Assembly (NCBI RefSeq): GCF_030378065.1
Contig: NZ_JAUCGJ010000042.1
Location: forward strand, 1 to 39,425
Length of the DNA: 39,425 bases
Origin: Candidatus Venteria ishoeyi
Lineage (GTDB): Bacteria > Pseudomonadota > Gammaproteobacteria > Beggiatoales > Beggiatoaceae
Direction of reading: 5' to 3'
Below, piece by piece: positions 25,207 through 32,663 of this stretch (the first letter of the stretch is position 1; every line of letters begins with the position of its first letter). The notes beneath the pieces were generated by a model, which was not told the origin of the DNA, searched no databases, and saw only the letters and a list, made by a program, of their open reading frames with translations. Position numbers and translations under genes: made by a program.

Positions 25207-25446
25207 ATGCACTTGAATACTCAAATTGCCTCACGAATCACCATAGATCCCACCATCTGCCACGGCAAGCCCTGCATTCGTGGAATGCGCTGGCCTGTGG
25301 AAGTGCTATTGGACATGCTGGCGGCTGGCATGAGCAGTGCTGAAATTCTGGCAGATCACCCGGAACTGGAAAATGAGGATATTCGCGCTGCATTACAATA
25401 TGCCTGTCAACTGACATCAGGACAGACGCTAAGACAGGTGGCATGA
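25207..25446 (+). CDS. DUF433 antitoxin-like protein
   Basis: A 79-residue DUF433 protein with the family signature ITIDPTICHGKPCIRGMRWP, then VEVLLDMLAAGMSSAEILADHP and LENEDIRAALQYA. This forms a small winged-helix-like DNA-binding fold and typically acts as the antitoxin to a neighbouring PIN-like protein. GGAG lies about eight bases before the ATG. It is separated from DUF2764 by 87 non-coding bases and overlaps the next gene by four. Together they interrupt the V-ATPase operon just before subunit A. Confidence 0.85.
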   Translation: MHLNTQIASRITIDPTICHGKPCIRGMRWPVEVLLDMLAAGMSSAEILADHPELENEDIRAALQYACQLTSGQTLRQVA

Positions 25447-25832
25447 TGAAGTTTTTATGTGACGTGCATATCCCGTATCGGCTTGTGAAATGGCTTGAAC
25501 AACAAGGAATGGAGGCTCTGCATGTCAATCGTTTGCCAGATAAGTGGCATACTACGGATCAAGATATTTGCCAATACGCAGACAAGCATGATTGTATTGT
25601 CATCAGCAAAGATGCAGATTTTCGTGCGACATATTTTGTGCGGAAAACGCCACGCAAATTGATTCGTATTGAGCTGGGAAATCTCAGTAATGCACAACTA
25701 CTGGCACTATTTACGCAGCATCTCGATTTAATACAGGATTACTTTACCCGCCAAACTGGTTATCTTGAACTTGGCAATGAGGGCGTTACGCTGTATCCCG
25801 CCGCTCATGATAGTGAGGAACATATTCCATGA
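25443..25832 (+). CDS. DUF5615 PIN-like toxin-like protein
   Basis: A 129-residue DUF5615 (Mut7-C-like PIN) protein. Acidic residues that could bind metal are seen in FLCDVHIP (Asp7), TTDQDI (about 39-42) and ISKDADF (Asp57, Asp59), the pattern expected for a PIN-type ribonuclease. It usually pairs with DUF433 as a VapBC-like module. Toxicity is inference. Translation starts at ATGATG overlapping the DUF433 stop, and its own stop overlaps the ATG of ntpA by four bases, so it is embedded by translational coupling in an otherwise housekeeping operon. Confidence 0.83.
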   Translation: MMKFLCDVHIPYRLVKWLEQQGMEALHVNRLPDKWHTTDQDICQYADKHDCIVISKDADFRATYFVRKTPRKLIRIELGNLSNAQLLALFTQHLDLIQDYFTRQTGYLELGNEGVTLYPAAHDSEEHIP

Positions 25833-27628
25833 CCCCAACAACCACCCATGTCATTGCTGTGCAGGAAGACATCGTAACGCTTGAGGTGCCAGAAAACGCA
25901 ACTCAGGCCTTGATGAAAAATGAAGTGGTCTATATCTGCCCGCCGCCGGAATCCGGTCAGCGCCAGGAAAAACTTAAAGCCGAAGTATTGCGCGTGGAGG
26001 GCAATACTGCCGTGGCGCAGGTCTTTGAGAGTACTAAAGGCGTGGGCGTGGGCGATCCGGTGGAGCACAGCGGTGAAATGCTTTCAGTAACACTGGGGCC
26101 AGGGCTGCTGGGTCAGGTTTACGATGGCCTGCAAAACCCGCTGGAACTGCTGGGCGCATCCTTTGGCAGCTTTTTACCGCGCGGCGCGGCAATGCCTGCC
26201 ATCAATCCACAAGCGAAATGGTCATTTGTGCCCAGTGTCAGTATCGGTGCGCAGTTACACGCGGGTGATACATTGGGTACAGTGCGCGAAGGCCATTTTG
26301 ATCACAAAATTATGGTACCGTTTAATCAGACTGGCAAAGTTGAACTGAGTTGGATTCAGGAAGGCAGTTTTACCGTGGATGTGCCGGTGGCGCGCATTCG
26401 CAGCGCAGACGGACATGAACAAAACCTGACACTGGCTCAGCAATGGCCGGTGCGGCGCGCCTTGCCGGATTTTTTACTGCGCAAGCGTTTTTCTGAGCGT
26501 TTATATCCAGATACACCCATGATTACCACGCAACGCTTGATTGATACCTTTTTTCCCATTGCGCTGGGTGGCACCGCCTGCATCCCCGGCCCGTTCGGTG
26601 CGGGTAAAACCGTATTGCAAAGCCTGATCTCGCGTTTTTCCACAGTTGATATTGTCATCGTTGTTGCCTGTGGTGAACGCGCCGGGGAAGTGGTGGAAAC
26701 CATCAGTGAATTCCCCAAACTACCCGACCCGCGTGGTACAGGTTCTTTGATGGAGCGCACCATTATCATCTGCAACACCTCCTCAATGCCGGTGGCAGCG
26801 CGTGAAGCGTCTATTTATACCGGCATCACTCTGGGTGAATACTATCGCCAGATGGGTTACAAGGTGTTGCTACTGGCAGATTCCACTTCGCGCTGGGCGC
26901 AGGCGATGCGTGAAACCTCCGGGCGCATGGAAGAAATCCCCGGTGAAGAAGCCTTTCCCGCCTATCTGGACTCCTCGGTTCGCACAGTCTACGAACGCGC
27001 CGGGGTCATTCGCACGAATGACGGCGCACAAGGCAGTCTCACCTTAATCGGAACAGTGTCACCGGCAGGTGGCAACTTTGAAGAACCCGTCACCCAGTCC
27101 ACCCTGGGCACGGTCAAGACTTTCCTGGGCCTCAGCGCCGAACGCGCTTATAAACGCTTTTACCCGGCAGTGGATCCGCTGTTATCCTGGTCACGCTATC
27201 TGGAACAACTCAAACCCTGGTTTGAGCGCGAGCTGGCACCCGATTGGACCACGCAGGTGGAAACCATGCTCAAGCTGCTGAAACGTGGTGACGCAGTGTA
27301 TCAAATGATGCAAGTCACCGGCGAGGAGGGCATTACTATGGAAGATTTCCTCACTTATCATAAAGCCTTGTTTCTCGATATGGTGTATTTACAGCAGGAT
27401 GCCTTTGACCCGGTTGATTCCAGCGCAGCTCTGCCCCGGCAAAAGAAAATTTTTGATTTGGTTTACCGCGCCGCGCAAACTTCTTACGAATTTACCGATA
27501 AAAACGCCGCGCGTGACTTTTTTACCCGCCTCACTGGCGTGTTTAAAAACCTGAATTACACGGCTGAAGACAGCCCGGATTACAAAAAATATCTGAAAGA
27601 TATTGAACAGATGATAGTGAACAGATGA
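25829..27628 (+). CDS. ntpA: V-type ATPase subunit A (catalytic)
   Basis: The catalytic ATP-hydrolysing subunit, 599 residues. The P-loop GPFGAGKT lies at 254-261, the catalytic glutamate is Glu283 in CGERAGE, and LLADSTSRWAQAMRE follows. The long insert between the N-terminal barrel and the P-loop (about residues 110-190) is typical of A rather than B. GAGGA lies nine bases before the ATG, which overlaps the stop of the DUF5615 gene. It is the last gene of the operon rather than third. A 14-base tandem duplication at the very end sets the C-terminus (IVNR followed by TGA). Confidence 0.95.
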   Translation: MTPTTTHVIAVQEDIVTLEVPENATQALMKNEVVYICPPPESGQRQEKLKAEVLRVEGNTAVAQVFESTKGVGVGDPVEHSGEMLSVTLGPGLLGQVYDGLQNPLELLGASFGSFLPRGAAMPAINPQAKWSFVPSVSIGAQLHAGDTLGTVREGHFDHKIMVPFNQTGKVELSWIQEGSFTVDVPVARIRSADGHEQNLTLAQQWPVRRALPDFLLRKRFSERLYPDTPMITTQRLIDTFFPIALGGTACIPGPFGAGKTVLQSLISRFSTVDIVIVVACGERAGEVVETISEFPKLPDPRGTGSLMERTIIICNTSSMPVAAREASIYTGITLGEYYRQMGYKVLLLADSTSRWAQAMRETSGRMEEIPGEEAFPAYLDSSVRTVYERAGVIRTNDGAQGSLTLIGTVSPAGGNFEEPVTQSTLGTVKTFLGLSAERAYKRFYPAVDPLLSWSRYLEQLKPWFERELAPDWTTQVETMLKLLKRGDAVYQMMQVTGEEGITMEDFLTYHKALFLDMVYLQQDAFDPVDSSAALPRQKKIFDLVYRAAQTSYEFTDKNAARDFFTRLTGVFKNLNYTAEDSPDYKKYLKDIEQMIVNR

Positions 27629-27636
27629 TAGTGAAT
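27606..27636 (+). repeat. 14-bp tandem duplication at the end of ntpA
   Basis: ACAGATGATAGTGA occurs twice in direct succession across the ntpA stop codon. Because 14 is not a multiple of three, the second copy shifts the frame and provides the TGA stop. With one copy removed, the reading frame would run on several codons to a TAA near 27660. Confidence 0.7.
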
Positions 27637-27659
27637 GCCAACTTGTTCCGTGTATGTTC

Positions 27660-28307
27660 CTAACGAATATTTCCCGGCTCATCCTTTTCCAAATAGGCCT
27701 CTTCTTCACTGGATAATTCCACCTTGTCAAAACCATTAATCATTGGCATGACATGCGCCTTGAAAGAATGCCCGGTGGTCAGCAGATAAACATGTATTAT
27801 CACAAAAGCCAGAATGGCAAAAGCAATCACTGTATGAAAAATAGCAACCCAGATCAGTTGTCCACCAGATGTTTCTGCCCAAAGCGGATATAACAAATAG
27901 GCGATACCGCTAATCCAAATGGCAGGGAATAAAAATAATTTAAGCGCCAAATAGGATATTGCCTGCAAAGGGTTATGTTTACGCCAATAAGCCTTGTGAT
28001 AAGGATGGCGTTCACCTTTGAAAATGCCAAAGGCATAAAACTTTGCAACCTTCCACAAACCATTGGTTGTTGGCACATAATGTCGCCATGTGCCCGTTGT
28101 TAAATGCCAGAATATAGCAAATATCCACAGGATCAATAAGCTGGCGGCACATACCGTATGCAGTTCAACTGCGGTTTGAAAGTCCAGTAGCTGATGAAAC
28201 CCATGAATAGCAAAACCCGTAAACAGTAAGATCATAATGAGTAGCATTTGAGACCAGTGCCAAAACCGCTCAAAGCGTGTAAAAAGCATAATGTAACGTT
28301 GTGACAT
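27660..28307 (-). CDS. Membrane cytochrome b, partner of the octaheme cytochrome
   Basis: A 215-residue membrane cytochrome b of the hydrogenase/thiosulfate-reductase b-type family. It has four hydrophobic segments with histidines placed for two haems: His17 in FERFWHWSQ, His50 and His68 in the second segment region, and His158 and His172 in the third and fourth. The sequence FTRFERFWHWSQMLLIMILLF is characteristic. It begins three bases after the octaheme cytochrome stop on the same strand, so the two form one transcriptional unit. It probably transfers electrons between the quinone pool and the multihaem protein; direction is not known. Confidence 0.87.
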   Translation of the reverse strand: MSQRYIMLFTRFERFWHWSQMLLIMILLFTGFAIHGFHQLLDFQTAVELHTVCAASLLILWIFAIFWHLTTGTWRHYVPTTNGLWKVAKFYAFGIFKGERHPYHKAYWRKHNPLQAISYLALKLFLFPAIWISGIAYLLYPLWAETSGGQLIWVAIFHTVIAFAILAFVIIHVYLLTTGHSFKAHVMPMINGFDKVELSSEEEAYLEKDEPGNIR

Positions 28308-28310
28308 GAT

Positions 28311-30005
28311 TTAAGCCCTCTTTTTATTCATTACGACCCGAATCAGGCCATGTGCCAAAACCCCGAAAACAGTTCCAATGATTGCCAGGATACCCAGCAG
28401 ATCAAGCCAGTAATTGGAATCCCTGCCAGGCATATAAAACCCCTTCAGGTTTTCCATACGTCCTTTTCTGGCATGACATTCGTTACAAGTCAGTGCATCT
28501 TCTTTAGGGGCGACCATGTGAGTAATGGGCCAATAAGAATAAGTTTCGACAAAATCATACTCACCACTATAAGGTAAGTTGTTTTTTTCCATGCCCGCTT
28601 TAATGGCTTTGCCAAAATCATAATTGCCCCAATAAGCATTTTCGTCATTCCCCCACAGGTGCATATAAACCAGGGTATTATTACCTTTGTCATAAGGCTG
28701 CACCGTGCGCATTTGTTTAAAAGGCCAGATGCGTGATTGTCCATCTGAGGCTGAGCCGACATAGCGATTAATATTAACCGACTCTTTAGCAGGATCAAAT
28801 TTCGTATCAATGGTAGTGTAGTCCATTTGTCCATTAAACCAGGCATAATGCGGGACAAGGTTTTCAGCATACTTAAAATCACCTTTGATGGATTTATAGG
28901 TGGCTCGATGTTCTCCATTACCCTGGGTATAGTTTTTTTCTTTATAACCTTCCCCATTTTTAGTTTTCCCCGCAGTGCGCCAGTCCCAATCTGTTTTGGT
29001 TGCGACACCGCCGCGTGCAATGGTCGGAATATGGCAGGTTTGGCAGGCAATTCTGTCGGTATGGTTATTAAGTTTAATACTGCTCAAGCTGTTATTGGGG
29101 TGAGGTTGTAAACCGTGACAGGATTCACAAGTTGCTACGTCACGACGTTGTCCCGGCTTGCCTGTGCCTTCTGTGTCTTTGGCAAGCACATCATAACGGC
29201 TGCCTGCCCAGATATGCTTCTTGGTAACATGGCAGTTGGTACAAGTAAAATTAAGTCCTGCCTCGTCCATGTGGACATCCAGTTTTTTATCAGGATGAAT
29301 CAATGAAGAGTCGAGATCGCCATGTTTAACACCATCGCCGCCGCCACCATAAAAGTGACAGCCGCCGCAGTTTTCACGCGCAGGCAAACCTGAGCTTTGA
29401 GCGACTTTTGACCACTGAATCGGCTGCTTGCCTTCAAACATAATGGAACAGGCTTTATTGCCTTTGCTTGGTGGTGTTTTGTAATAGGTTCCGCTGCGGT
29501 CATGGCAAACGACGCAGTCAATGTTCTCTTGATTGGTAAAGTCAAAGGTCTCATCTTTCCAGCCATAACCGGCATGACACTGGGCGCACATACCTTCATT
29601 ACCACGCGCATTCGTACAAAAGGTATTGACGAGATGTTTTTTACCAAGAAGCTGGCCTGTTTTTTCATTCTGGTAATTCCAGGTCCAGTGAATATTTTTC
29701 ATGAACTGGTGCCCTGCTTCAGTATGGCATTTCAAGCAAGCTTTGGTTACTTCCGGCCCGGAAGAGAAGGGCTGTTTTAGTTCCTCAAATTTACTATGAT
29801 CGGCAGTGGAATTGGAGTCAACAGCTACCGTCGGTTTGTCAACTACGGTATCCTGGCGAAAGTTCATATCCACATCTGATGGTGGCTTGGAAGTCTCTGC
29901 CATACTTGTTGCACAGGTGCCCATTATTACAAAACACATGGACAACATGACAATTAATCTTGGTACATCCCTAAGTCGTAATATAAAATTATGTTGGTAC
30001 ATCAT
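28311..30005 (-). CDS. Octaheme c-type cytochrome, tetrathionate reductase (OTR) family
   Basis: A 564-residue periplasmic multihaem cytochrome. It has exactly eight CXXCH motifs, beginning at about residues 90, 140, 164, 213, 255, 293, 321 and 507. The N-terminal signal peptide spans about residues 15-36 (cleavage after SMA). After the last haem a single membrane segment (about 534-556) anchors the protein, a feature absent from the soluble Shewanella OTR. The long stretch between haems 7 and 8 agrees with the OTR family, which reduces tetrathionate, nitrite and hydroxylamine in vitro; the physiological substrate is not established. GAGG lies five bases before the first of two ATGs. It precedes a cytochrome b gene. 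Confidence 0.88.
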   Translation of the reverse strand: MMYQHNFILRLRDVPRLIVMLSMCFVIMGTCATSMAETSKPPSDVDMNFRQDTVVDKPTVAVDSNSTADHSKFEELKQPFSSGPEVTKACLKCHTEAGHQFMKNIHWTWNYQNEKTGQLLGKKHLVNTFCTNARGNEGMCAQCHAGYGWKDETFDFTNQENIDCVVCHDRSGTYYKTPPSKGNKACSIMFEGKQPIQWSKVAQSSGLPARENCGGCHFYGGGGDGVKHGDLDSSLIHPDKKLDVHMDEAGLNFTCTNCHVTKKHIWAGSRYDVLAKDTEGTGKPGQRRDVATCESCHGLQPHPNNSLSSIKLNNHTDRIACQTCHIPTIARGGVATKTDWDWRTAGKTKNGEGYKEKNYTQGNGEHRATYKSIKGDFKYAENLVPHYAWFNGQMDYTTIDTKFDPAKESVNINRYVGSASDGQSRIWPFKQMRTVQPYDKGNNTLVYMHLWGNDENAYWGNYDFGKAIKAGMEKNNLPYSGEYDFVETYSYWPITHMVAPKEDALTCNECHARKGRMENLKGFYMPGRDSNYWLDLLGILAIIGTVFGVLAHGLIRVVMNKKRA

Positions 30006-30083
30006 GATTTCCTCTTTGATATATCCTTTGATTTTATTTTACAGTAAATATTTGTCTTATTGCTGATAATTTTCATTATTCGC

Positions 30084-30259
30084 TAAGGAGTGAGGATGAA
30101 ATAAGTGCAGGAACTGGGCGCAGGATTTTTATTCATTTTCAAGGCGTGAAAACAGGCGCATAGCAAGCTATGTAACTGCCTAAGTCCAAACCGGCGCAAC
30201 GCAGAAAATGGAGAAAAAGACCAGCCAGGTTGCTGAAGTTATAAAATTCTCACTCCTTA
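30084..30259 (+). mobile_element. MITE-like element, copy 2 (upstream of the octaheme gene)
   Basis: A 176-base element with ends TAAGGAGTGAGGATGAAATAA and, at the other end, TTATAAAATTCTCACTCCTTA; these ends are inverted repeats of each other over about the outer 11 bases and more loosely beyond. It matches copy 1 in reverse orientation, with an insertion near CTAAGTCCAAACCGGCGCAA. It lies between the methyltransferase and octaheme genes and carries no gene. Confidence 0.85.
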
Positions 30260-30267
30260 CATCGAAT

Positions 30268-31017
30268 TCAGCTTAAATACTTCAGCACTGCGCAACCCCG
30301 GTCAGTTTTAATATAAGTCAGTTGCAAGGCTGGATAAGCTGCCTGCCACAGCCGGATAATTTCCTGCTCATCGTCTCTGGCAGCATCATCGAGAAAAATT
30401 ACACAATTAGCGGATAATTTTTCAAACAACAAAGGCACTGCTGGATAACGGGAATGTTTTTGAATAAACCCTGGTGGGCCGTCGATTACCAGCATATCAA
30501 TAGGCTCATCAGGAATGGCATTGATGGCGTACCAGTCATAATCCACGCCGTTGACAGCCGTTTTTTCCAGTGGTGCATGGCGAATTTCGGCGTAGTCTTC
30601 CAGTTGATAACGTTGAATATGCTCACGGGTTGCCAAGGCGTATTGCTCGCCATTTTCCAGACTGTAGACCCGGCCTTGCTGATTCATTTGACAGCATCTT
30701 GCCAGCATCAGGCTGGTCAGGCCGCTGCTACATTCCAGCACCACGGATGGCTTGGCCTCAAGACAATGCTCCACGATCATTTTGAGAAAATCAGGACTCG
30801 CAGACCAGTCGCGGGTATAAGGCAGACCTGCGCGTAAATCCAGGCGATCCCGTAAGGATAAATAGGCTTCCAGTTGGCTGAACAGCGCGTTGCTTTCCTT
30901 GCGCAATAAAGCCGGTAGCTGCACTGTATTGGGTTTTTTCTGAATTTGATATAACAGATAAAATTGAATGGCAACAATTAATAATAAAAGAACAATTATT
31001 CCTGTTTCAATTTGCAT
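30268..31017 (-). CDS. Membrane-anchored class I SAM-dependent methyltransferase
   Basis: A 249-residue protein with an N-terminal membrane segment (about residues 6-25) followed by a class I methyltransferase fold. The SAM-binding region is seen in SVVLECSSGLTSLMLAR, the acidic strand in VYSLENGEQYA, and the following VIDGPPG resembles the family of class I methyltransferases found near surface-polysaccharide genes. The C-terminus ends CAVLKYLS. The substrate is unknown. It lies alone on the minus strand; a MITE-like element follows its stop by eight bases. Confidence 0.8.
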   Translation of the reverse strand: MQIETGIIVLLLLIVAIQFYLLYQIQKKPNTVQLPALLRKESNALFSQLEAYLSLRDRLDLRAGLPYTRDWSASPDFLKMIVEHCLEAKPSVVLECSSGLTSLMLARCCQMNQQGRVYSLENGEQYALATREHIQRYQLEDYAEIRHAPLEKTAVNGVDYDWYAINAIPDEPIDMLVIDGPPGFIQKHSRYPAVPLLFEKLSANCVIFLDDAARDDEQEIIRLWQAAYPALQLTYIKTDRGCAVLKYLS

Positions 31018-31076
31018 GAATCGTCCCTAATAAGATTTTTTTATCAAAAAATCTTATATTTTAGTAAAGAAAGGGC

Positions 31077-31631
31077 TTATTTTTTGGCTGCTGCTTTACG
31101 ATCATAAAAGATGCTTTTACCACTGATACTAATCGGTATGCCCATCGCCACTTCACAATTGATATAACCCAGCGCGCGCGCAGCCGCACCCACACGCTGC
31201 TGTACGCGGTTGTCGATATTAAGCAGGCTGGCGGATTTTGCAGCGGATGACAGTGCAACGCCGATATCCATCATACGCATAATGCAGTGCGGCCCGGAAT
31301 AACCCATTTCAAAATCTTTTAACTCACGCTGTTTTTCAAATTCATTGCAGGTTTGGTAGCCACAACCGCCGCAGTTATAACCCGCAGTGACGGGGCTTGC
31401 CAGACCAATCAATAACAAACCCTGCGCATTTTCAGTGTTCGCCGCATCGCGATGCCAATAATTTTCTTTAGAGCTTTTATGCGCATATTTACGCATCTCA
31501 TCAGCAATATGTTGCAAATCCTCAGTTTCAGTCAGGGCAACAATTTCCAGACAATCTTTGCCGCCTGCCTTAGGTGCGGTCATTGCTGAGGCTGCCATTA
31601 AATTAATGACTGTTTCGATGGTTTGTTTCAT
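31077..31631 (-). CDS. DUF2148 ferredoxin-domain protein
   Basis: From the ATG at 31631 the protein has 184 residues. It opens with MKQTIETVINLMAASAMTAPKAGG, the family start, and carries a cluster of cysteines in YNCGGCGYQTCNEF, followed by GPHCIMRMMDIGVA. This resembles an iron-sulfur-binding DUF2148 domain. The function is unknown. A GTG start at 31661 would add 10 residues that are not family-like, so I prefer the ATG. No clear binding site is visible. The gene is downstream of a hairpin-rich region and upstream of the methyltransferase on the same strand. Confidence 0.8.
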   Translation of the reverse strand: MKQTIETVINLMAASAMTAPKAGGKDCLEIVALTETEDLQHIADEMRKYAHKSSKENYWHRDAANTENAQGLLLIGLASPVTAGYNCGGCGYQTCNEFEKQRELKDFEMGYSGPHCIMRMMDIGVALSSAAKSASLLNIDNRVQQRVGAAARALGYINCEVAMGIPISISGKSIFYDRKAAAKK

Positions 31632-31760
31632 GTGGGTTAAAACCTGATTGCAGTAGGGCACATAAGCCTAGGAGGCTGTCCTAGAATCATGCGCCGCATG
31701 GTATATGGAAATGGCGGATGGTGCTATTGCTAATCCGCCTTACGAGTTAGAAACGATAAA

Positions 31761-31792
31761 CGGATAACACCCCTCCGAAGGGGTGTTATCCG
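31761..31792. terminator. Strong perfect hairpin upstream of the DUF2148 gene
   Basis: CGGATAACACCCC (31761-31773), a six-base loop, and GGGGTGTTATCCG (31780-31792) form a perfect 13-base stem. There is no obvious T-run. It could be a terminator-type or REP-type element. Confidence 0.5.
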
Positions 31793-31810
31793 TACAACAT
31801 TTATCTGATA

Positions 31811-31842
31811 GACTTAAAAGCCTGTTTTTATTCACAACAGGC
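31811..31842 (-). terminator. Rho-independent terminator of the glycine-zipper lipoprotein gene
   Basis: Read on the minus strand, GCCTGTT, a nine-base loop, and AACAGGC are followed by TTTTAAG. The hairpin lies about 50 bases after the lipoprotein stop codon. Confidence 0.6.
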
Positions 31843-31891
31843 ACATTAAATTGTAGTCACCAAGCCGCTCATCTGAGCCGCGTACAGGCTT

Positions 31892-32566
31892 TTAAAGGGC
31901 AATGGTTTTACTGACAGCCTGTAACTGATTGGTATTAGTTTCCAGTTTAACTTTCTGGGTTTTCAAGGCAGAGATTTTTTTCTGCCATTGTTTCAAGTTA
32001 GCAGCATTTTTCTTGCCTGAATCTTTTTTGGTTTCATCATACAAGGTTTGTGAGACTTTTAGTTCCTGGTTAATAGCATCCAGGGCTTTTTTGGCATTTT
32101 TATGGCTTTTTTGTACAGCAGCCTGCTGTTTTTTCAGCGTTGCGCGTTTGCTGGAATCCTTGGCAATCTGTTTATTCAGACGACTGATAGATTTCTTGTA
32201 TTTTCTGATGTCACCACTTAACTGGGTATTCAGACTCTGGGTTTCCTGTAACATTTTTGTGGTATAACGTGTTTCTCCCGCAATCAAAGCCTCTTTATTC
32301 GCATATTGTTTTTTGCGCTCGGCAACTTCATTACCTACCAGATAACCCACACCGCCGCCAATAGCTGCCCCAATCGCCGCGCTTTTGGCATCGCCGCCCA
32401 GCAAACCACCGGCTAACGCGCCTAATAATGCGCCACCGATAGCACCTTCGGTTTTGGTTTGCGTGGCATCATCACCTTTAGCACCACCCATGCCTGAGCA
32501 ACCTGTCAATGATGTACTCAGCAGTACTGCTAATAAGGCAGGTTTTAAATAATGTGTATTCATCAT
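31892..32566 (-). CDS. Glycine-zipper lipoprotein with a coiled-coil tail
   Basis: A 224-residue lipoprotein. The signal ends in a good lipobox, SLTGC, with the lipidated cysteine at about 23. Residues about 41-78 form a glycine zipper (GAIGGALLGALAGGLLGGD and IGAAIGGGVGYLVG), which often inserts in membranes. Residues about 100-220 are rich in Lys, Gln and Leu and look like a long coiled coil. AAAGGA lies before the first of two ATGs. It follows the large CHAT protein gene on the same strand and is separated from it by a hairpin, so the two may be separately expressed. Confidence 0.8.
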   Translation of the reverse strand: MMNTHYLKPALLAVLLSTSLTGCSGMGGAKGDDATQTKTEGAIGGALLGALAGGLLGGDAKSAAIGAAIGGGVGYLVGNEVAERKKQYANKEALIAGETRYTTKMLQETQSLNTQLSGDIRKYKKSISRLNKQIAKDSSKRATLKKQQAAVQKSHKNAKKALDAINQELKVSQTLYDETKKDSGKKNAANLKQWQKKISALKTQKVKLETNTNQLQAVSKTIAL

Positions 32567-32605
32567 AATATCCTTTAATTAAAGTTGTGGCAGTTCTTAA
32601 AAGAC

Positions 32606-32631
32606 TTTCCAGGTTTTAAAAACCTGGAAGC
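32606..32631 (-). terminator. Terminator between the CHAT protein and lipoprotein genes
   Basis: CTTCCAGGTTT and AAACCTGGAAG pair around a short AT loop, followed on the minus strand by TCTTTT. It sits about 35 bases after the CHAT gene stop. Confidence 0.65.
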
Positions 32632-32663
32632 TCTGGAAGTGAAAAAATAAGCAAAATATCAGC

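Larger units (their letters stand above)
31662..31891. other. Hairpin-rich intergenic region
   Basis: It holds a palindrome with GGCGGAT/ATCCGCC arms near 31713-31739, similar to GGCGGAT-type REP sequences of many gammaproteobacteria, and the strong hairpin at 31761-31792. The terminator of the glycine-zipper lipoprotein gene lies at 31811-31842. No gene is seen. Confidence 0.6.

Noticed and set aside
28490-29050. Leftward frame of 186 codons within the octaheme cytochrome gene
   Set aside because: It is a shifted frame of the cytochrome gene, whose own frame carries the eight CXXCH motifs.
31077-31661. Longer GTG start for the DUF2148 protein
   Set aside because: The extra ten residues have no binding site and do not resemble the family start; the ATG at 31631 fits better.
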